Shown one piece after another: positions 58,801 through 64,000 of a stretch of DNA of 64,000 bases. Numbering within the stretch: position 1 is the stretch's first letter; each line of letters opens with the position of its first letter. The notes under the pieces were generated by a model. It was not told the origin of the DNA, did not search any database, and saw nothing but the letters and a program-made list of their open reading frames with translations. A program made the position numbers and the translations under genes. The stretch covers positions 806,001 to 870,000 of the forward strand of contig JAHRBS010000004.1 of the NCBI GenBank assembly GCA_024305745.1, written 5' to 3'. Origin of the DNA: Polyporus tsugae. Taxonomy: Eukaryota; Basidiomycota; Agaricomycetes; Polyporales; Polyporaceae.

Positions 58801-61800
58801 GGGAAGGAAGTGATTAACTTTTACACCATTCCCGAGTATGAGATGTGGCTTGAGGAGACACCGAACTCGCACAAGTGGGAACACAAGTACTTCAAGGTCC
58901 GTATTTTTTCATTGAATTATCGCGAGGACCTCTTCTGATTACGAGACAGGGTTTGGGTACGAGCAAGGATGAGGATGCGCGCGAGTACTTCAGCGATATG
59001 AAGCGCCACATGATCCCTTTCTCTAAGACGCAACAAGGCGACCGGGAGCTCATCGAGCTCGCATTCAGTAAGAAGAAGGCGGACGAGCGCAAAGAATGGC
59101 TCCGTCAGTTCAGGGTATATCTCGAAGTACTACCCCGTACGTGAATATCTACTGACATGTCTCTGTGAAGCCTGGTACCTACCTCGACCACACGCAGCGC
59201 GAGATCCCGCTCTCCGACTTCATCAACCGTGAGCTCATCCTGTTCTCAATGGCGGACAACATTCGTTCCATCCCGTCTGTCGCGGATGGCCTGAAGCCCG
59301 GCCAACGTAAGGTCATCTGGTCTTGCTTCAAGCGTAACTTGAAGAAGGAGATCAAGGTCTGCTGTTTTTGAACGAGTCCCTTCTTCATCACAGCGTTGTA
59401 CTCATTTCTCGACAGGTCGCTCAACTTGTCGGTTACGTCTCCGAGGCCTCCGCGTACCACCACGGGGAGGCGAGTTTGATGGCCACCATCATCAACCTGG
59501 CGCAGGACTTCGTCGGGAGCAACAACGTCAACCTCCTCATGCCGAACGGTCAGTTCGGTACCCGTGACCAGGGCGGTAAAGACCACGCCGCGGCTCGTTA
59601 CATCTTCACCGAGCTGGCCCCCATCGTCCGAAATGTCATGCACCCAGCCGATGATGCCATCCTGACGTACCAGCAAGACGATGGCAAGGCAGTCGAACCA
59701 GAGTGGTACCTGCCTGTTGTCCCAATGGTGTTGGTGAACGGAGCTGAGGGTATCGGTACTGGTGCGTTGTCACGCCGTTTCGGATCCTCCAAGTAAGCGT
59801 TAATGTCGACGGTTAGGTTGGAGTACGACGGTCCCCTCGTACAACCCTGAGGATATCGTCGCGAACATCTATCGCCTGATGAACAACGAAGAGCAGGAGC
59901 CTATGCTTCCTTGGTGGCGTGGCTTCACCGGCACGGTCAAGAAAACTAACGACAACAAGTACGACGTCGTCGGCACTGTTACGAAGCTCGACGACACGAC
60001 GGTTGAGATTACCGAGTTGCCTATACACCGCTGGACGCAGAACTTCAAGGCAGAACTCGAGGCTATGATTGGTGACAAGGGTGATGGTGCTGTCAAGGTA
60101 TGCCATTGCATCGTCGCCTACGTACATCTTGAGACTGGATCTGACAGTCTGCATGCAGGACTACGAGGAGCATCACAACAACATGAACGTGCACTTCATC
60201 GTCACGATGTCCGAGAAGGGCATGGAGGCAGCGGAAAAGCAGGGTTTCCACGAGTACTTCAAGCTAACCACCAAGGTCAACACGAGCAACATGGTCTGCT
60301 TTGACTTCGACGGCAAGATCAAGAAGTACAACACTCCCGAGGAGATCATCGAAGACTTCTACCCGAAGCGGCTGGCGTTTTATCAAAAGCGCAAGGTACG
60401 TGCGTCATGTCATGCTGCGGAAGGTGGTTCTGATAGGTCTGTTAGGACTACCTCGCAAACGACCTGGAGACGCAGCTCGATAAGCTGAATAACCAGGCTC
60501 GCTTCATCCAGATGATCATCGACGAGGAATTGTCAGTGTCTAAGCGCCGCAAGGCGGACATCGTCCGGGAACTCCGCAAGCTGCAGTTCCGGCCGTTCGC
60601 CAAGGTCTCGAAGGCCAAGGCCGCCGGCGAGACGGAGGACGTTGTCGAGGAGGACGATGAGGGGAGTGAGGAAGGGGGCACTGCCGGAAACCTCACTGAT
60701 TACGACTACTTGTTGGGTATGGCTATCTGGAGCTTGACGCAGGAGAAGGTAAGATCTCTTGGTCAACCATGCGCGCGTCTTCGATTAACGTGTGGTGGGC
60801 CTGCAGATCGAGAAGCTCAAGCAGCAAGCCAAGGACAAAGAGCAGGAGTTGTTGGCGCTGCTCGCGCTTACTCCCAATCAGATCTGGCGGACCGATCTCG
60901 ACGCTTTCCTCGCCCGGTGGAAGGTGAGTCCTCCTCAGCTCCTTACGCTGGTCTCTCAGATTGATGGAATATGTCATAGCAAACTTGCGAGGACTGGGAG
61001 GGCAAGCTCTGCGCTGCTGAAGAGGCTGGAGGCAAGAAGAAGCGGCGAAAGGGCGCCAAGCTCGGTGGGGCAGCCAAGAAGCCGAAAGCTGAGGACGACG
61101 ATGAGGACTTCAAGCCAATTAAAGCTGCTCCAAAGCCAAAGAAGGCCGCTGAGGCTAAGAAGCCCGCTGCTGCCGCGCCCTCGAGGTCTGACGTCGTGAT
61201 CAAGAAGGACGAGAGCGACGACGACGCGCCGCCTCCCCCCCGGAAGCGTCCCGCTGCGCCGAAGAAGATCACGAAGGTGGAGGAAGACTCGGACATCGAG
61301 ATGATGGACGAACCCCCGCCGCCACCGAAGCCCGCCGCAAAGAAGAAGCCGGCCCCCGTTGACGAATCGGACGACGATTTCGATGATTTCAAACCTTCCC
61401 CTGCATCGAAAGACAAGGGGAAGGCCAAGGCCACGGCGGCGAAGTCGGGGTCTGCCGGCAAGCGGAAGAGTCTAGACACCGACGCTGGCGAAAGCGACGA
61501 CGCCATCGTGACGAAGCCTGCACCGAAGAGAAAGAAACCTTCTCCGGTGGAGGACGATGACGACGACGATATCATTGAGGTCGACGGCCCTCCCAAGAAG
61601 AATGGCAAGCAGGCTTCCATCACCGACTTCTTGGGGAAGGGTGCTCCTGCGGCCGCCAAGAAGGCACCTGCGTCGCGCAAGGCGTCATCGAGCAGTCAGG
61701 CTCCGAAGAACGCACCGGCGAAGAAGCCGGCGAAGAAGCCGGTCATCTCGGAAGACGAGGACGAGGATGACGACGTTCCACCGCCGCCGAAACCGCGTGA

Positions 61801-61912
61801 TGAGGCTCCGAAACGTCCAGCTAGAGGCGTAGCCGCGAAGGCGTCCAAGTACGTAGAGATCACCTCTGGGGACGAGGATGAGGGCGGGTCCGATTTCGAT
61901 GACTTCGACTAG
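55847..61912 (+). CDS. DNA topoisomerase II
   Basis: Fifteen exons: 55847-56155, 56212-56394, 57102-58044, 58098-58191, 58250-58565, 58625-58738, 58792-58896, 58950-59114, 59171-59356, 59416-59761, 59817-60097, 60159-60395, 60446-60748, 60807-60923 and 60980-61912; 1543 residues. Acidic/Lys-rich N-tail; GHKL ATPase (KIVDEILVNAADNK, NNGRGIPIEMHSKEK, TGGRNGYGAKLANIYSKEF); TOPRIM (LTEGDSAKALAV near 536 and DQDHDGSHIKGLL); breakage domain with catalytic Tyr near 867 in HAAARYIFTEL; GAEGIGTGWSTTVPSYNPED. The last ~300 residues are a Lys/Asp/Pro-rich nuclear tail. The enzyme decatenates and relaxes chromosomes through a double-strand gate. Intron 2 is 707 nt, while the others are roughly 50-70 nt. 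The start ATG follows CACA, in the first open frame. Confidence 0.97.
56395..57101 (+). other. 707-nt intron 2 of TOP2 with GTACCC-rich inverted repeats
   Basis: The donor GTGAGC and acceptor CCTAG join AADNK to INDSGMDTIKV, as in all eukaryotic topoisomerase II. Inside lies a cluster of GTACCC/GGGTA words near 56868-56965, including the perfect 14-bp palindrome TACCCGCGCGGGTA at 56869-56882 and GTTTGTACCCGTG shortly after. This looks like an insertion rather than expanded intron. Confidence 0.7.
56869..56882. repeat. 14-bp perfect palindrome in TOP2 intron 2
   Basis: TACCCGCGCGGGTA reads the same on both strands. A shorter relative, TACCCGCGGGTA, occurs near 50528 in intergenic DNA, so the word is dispersed. 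Confidence 0.85.
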
Positions 61913-62163
61913 AGTTTCTGCTGACAGACGTACTTGAGTGCTCTTCTGATGATGTCCCGCACCATGAATGCATCCACTTGACCTATCACAATCTCTTCAT
62001 CTGTATTCTTATGTGTTGTCGCTTGTTACAATTACGCGTTCCGCCTACATGTATTGTTCTAACGAGTGTCGCTATCCTTGCCTATACGTATGCCTATCGT
62101 TGTTACGATCTTAATCTACTCAATTACACGTGCCATTCCAAAAGCAATTGGGGCGTGCCGTAC

Positions 62164-64000
62164 TCAGTGAGAAGATGGAGGCTTGAAATCCTTGAGCCAC
62201 GCCTTGACGAAGGTGATCTCTTGTTGGTGGATCGTCTGGATGAAGGCGGGCTCCTTGCTCGGGTCGGCCAAGCCGTTCTCGTCCCAGTGGTGGACCCCAT
62301 CTGCGCAGAAGGGTCAGAAACTCTCGTGGTGTAAGCGGATACATAGACTGTGCGCACTGGGGATGAGCTTGAACGGACGCAAGGTCGTGTCGGTGCGGTT
62401 AGGAGCATCGGGGCTGTGAGGAGTGTCGCCCCTCCATGGATCGGCTGCCGTGAACAAGACCCGGTTCAACGTGAGCAAATCGCTTCGGGATGTGCATAGG
62501 GCAGACTGTAGGGCGTACCTTCGCCGTCGATGATCGCGAGGCGGTCGGCGGCGATGTTGTAGCCACCCAGCTTGTTGACGTCGTCGACGTTGGGCCATTG
62601 GGGGATGGAAAAGTACTTGCCCGGCGGGTAGGACTGTTCACGGCCGTTAATTTGGCTGCATACACACGAGTGGGGGGGGAGAGGGAGAAAAGGGCAGCGT
62701 ACGAGGGTGCAGGTCAAATCGGCGTACTCCTTGGTCAGGAGCTTGGAGACAAGGCGCGGCGTAGACGCGTCGGGCGGGGGAGTCTGCAAAGTACGAACGT
62801 TCAGTTCCCTCTGCGAGTACTGCCATGACTACGTTGGGAGGGAGGAGACCGTTCGCACCATAAAGAAGCCCCACTGGGTGCAGACTTGGAAGTTCCAGAG
62901 ACGCCAGGTTTGGGAGAGGTCCGTCTGCTGGTATTGCGCTTTGTCGGTGATCGTCCCGAAACACTGTCCGGCCGGCGTCACTTAGTTGGTGCATGGCGCG
63001 AAGCTGCAAACGCTGGCTTACCTGGTCCTGCTGGGCCACTGGGCATGTCGAACCTATCGTCTGAATGGGCGTAAGTCGAGTAACAACGTGTCCGTAGACG
63101 AGACTCGTACCTGGTTGATGTACTTGGCGAATGACGCGGTTGCATTGGAGATCGTAAGGCCGCGAGTAGTGACAGTGACGTTGTCCGGGGGACCCAAGGC
63201 GTCACAGAACTCGAAGAAGCTCGGGTCGTCGATGGCGGGGTCCCAATTCCTCTCCTGCCATCCACCGAGCGGAGACTACGGATCCGTCGTAAGCTCTACA
63301 AGCTGAAACAGATGGCATGGATGGGCCACACACCGACAGCAAAGAGGCAAAGTCCGGATCGTACGACAGGCCGCTCAGGCCGAACACGGCCTTGGTCGCA
63401 TTGCGCGTCTCGGTGTTCCCGAGCAGACTGTCGACCTCGGCGATTGCTTTCTCGATGCGCGCGATGCACCCTTGGGGCGCGTACTGTCGGATGATGTCAA
63501 AGTAACGCCAGTCGACGATGGTCGCGTGCGTCACGCCGGAGGACGCGATCGCGCCGAAGACGATATCGGGGTAGAGCACACGCATGTGGGCGGCCCGCGC
63601 GCCGCCGTAGGAACCCTGCGAGAAGGCAAAAGAAGTTCAGTCTACGCATGTCGTGATATGCAGGCATGTGGGCAGCCGTGTATTTTTGACTGCGAAGAAC
63701 GATGAAACGGCATACTAACACCGTAGTATATCCATGCGGTCCCAGGAGACGTTACGTTGGCGGCAATGCTGGGAATCTTGACGTTCGCCATGAAGTTCGC
63801 AGAGTCCGCCGCAGCTTGTTCGTTGTTCAGCCACCTGCGGTCGCAGACAAAGAAGCCAGTGCCGTCATCAGCGAGTGTCACGCGGGCCACAGAAGGAATG
63901 TCCGTACCTCAAAGAATCGGTGGTGAAGTTGAGAACCGGGACGGACTTCCCTAGGGAGACCACGCGGACCGTCAAAACGATGCAAGTGGCACGGCATGGA
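62164..64000 (-). CDS. S28-family serine carboxypeptidase (Pro-X type), 5' end outside the window
   Basis: Minus-strand exons visible: >64000-63908, 63834-63720, 63615-63334, 63275-63111, 63060-63022, 62963-62859, 62783-62519, 62444-62358 and 62300-62164. The catalytic serine is in IYYGGSYGGARAAHMRVLYP, the aspartate in IIDGEADPWRGDTPHS and the histidine in LIPNGVHHWDENGLADP. Other family landmarks are SPLGGWQERNWDP, QCFGT-like CFGTITDKAQYQ, CTQWGFF and YPPGKYFSIPQWPNVDDVN. N-glycosylation sequons (DNVTVTT, SNATASF) fit a secreted or vacuolar enzyme; the signal peptide would lie beyond the window. The family removes residues after proline at low pH. A 46-nt GT...AG stretch at 62657-62702 looks like an intron, but removing it breaks the frame, so it is kept in exon 62783-62519. 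Confidence 0.9.

Overview
The window is nuclear DNA of a basidiomycete fungus, most likely an Agaricomycete. Evidence: moderately GC-rich sequence, genes cut by many 45-70 nt GT-AG introns, and fungal or basidiomycete-typical families (Cyc8/Ssn6, Yap1-type bZIP, Cin1-type intersectin, DUF6697, DUF7704, a questin-oxidase relic). No viral, plasmid, rRNA or CRISPR sequence was seen. Gene models were built by hand from splice signals and reading phase, so exon ends are inferences; almost every model closes in frame.

Layout. 1-4.9 kb: no convincing gene. 4.9-8.9 kb: CYC8 (+). 8.9-13.2 kb: gene desert rich in GTACTTAC octamers. 13.2-15.4 kb: ERF4-type Ras palmitoylation subunit (+), with a GC-AG intron. 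15.4-21.4 kb: second desert. 21.5-23.5 kb: Yap1-like bZIP (+). 25.7-26.6 kb: DUF7704 membrane protein copy A (-). 27.0-28.9 kb: DUF6697 protein (+). 29.0-30.9 kb: decayed island with an F-box pseudogene (-) and a questin-oxidase fragment (+). 31.2-31.5 kb: small ORF (-). 31.9-33.1 kb: inositol polyphosphate multikinase (+). 33.5-40.3 kb: 17-exon intersectin/Pan1-like gene (-). 42.3-43.1 kb: DUF7704 copy B (-). 43.6-45.1 kb: chorismate synthase (+). 45.4-46.9 kb: unknown disordered protein (-). 47.3-49.2 kb: CofD/YvcK-like protein (-), divergent from NAA38 (+, 49.5 kb). 49.8-53.1 kb: mostly empty, one weak small-gene model. 53.1-54.4 kb: ZIP-type transporter lacking its expected metal ligands (-). 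55.8-61.9 kb: DNA topoisomerase II (+). 62.2 kb to the right edge: S28 serine carboxypeptidase (-), cut by the window end.

The genes are mostly unrelated housekeeping and regulatory functions: glucose-type repression, oxidative stress response, endocytosis/actin/Rho signalling, inositol phosphates, aromatic amino acids, N-terminal acetylation and DNA topology. There is no secondary-metabolite cluster. The most unusual items are the direct ~2.3-kb duplication carrying two near-identical DUF7704 genes that share an 8-nt microexon, the ligand-poor ZIP protein, and the GTACTTAC-rich deserts.
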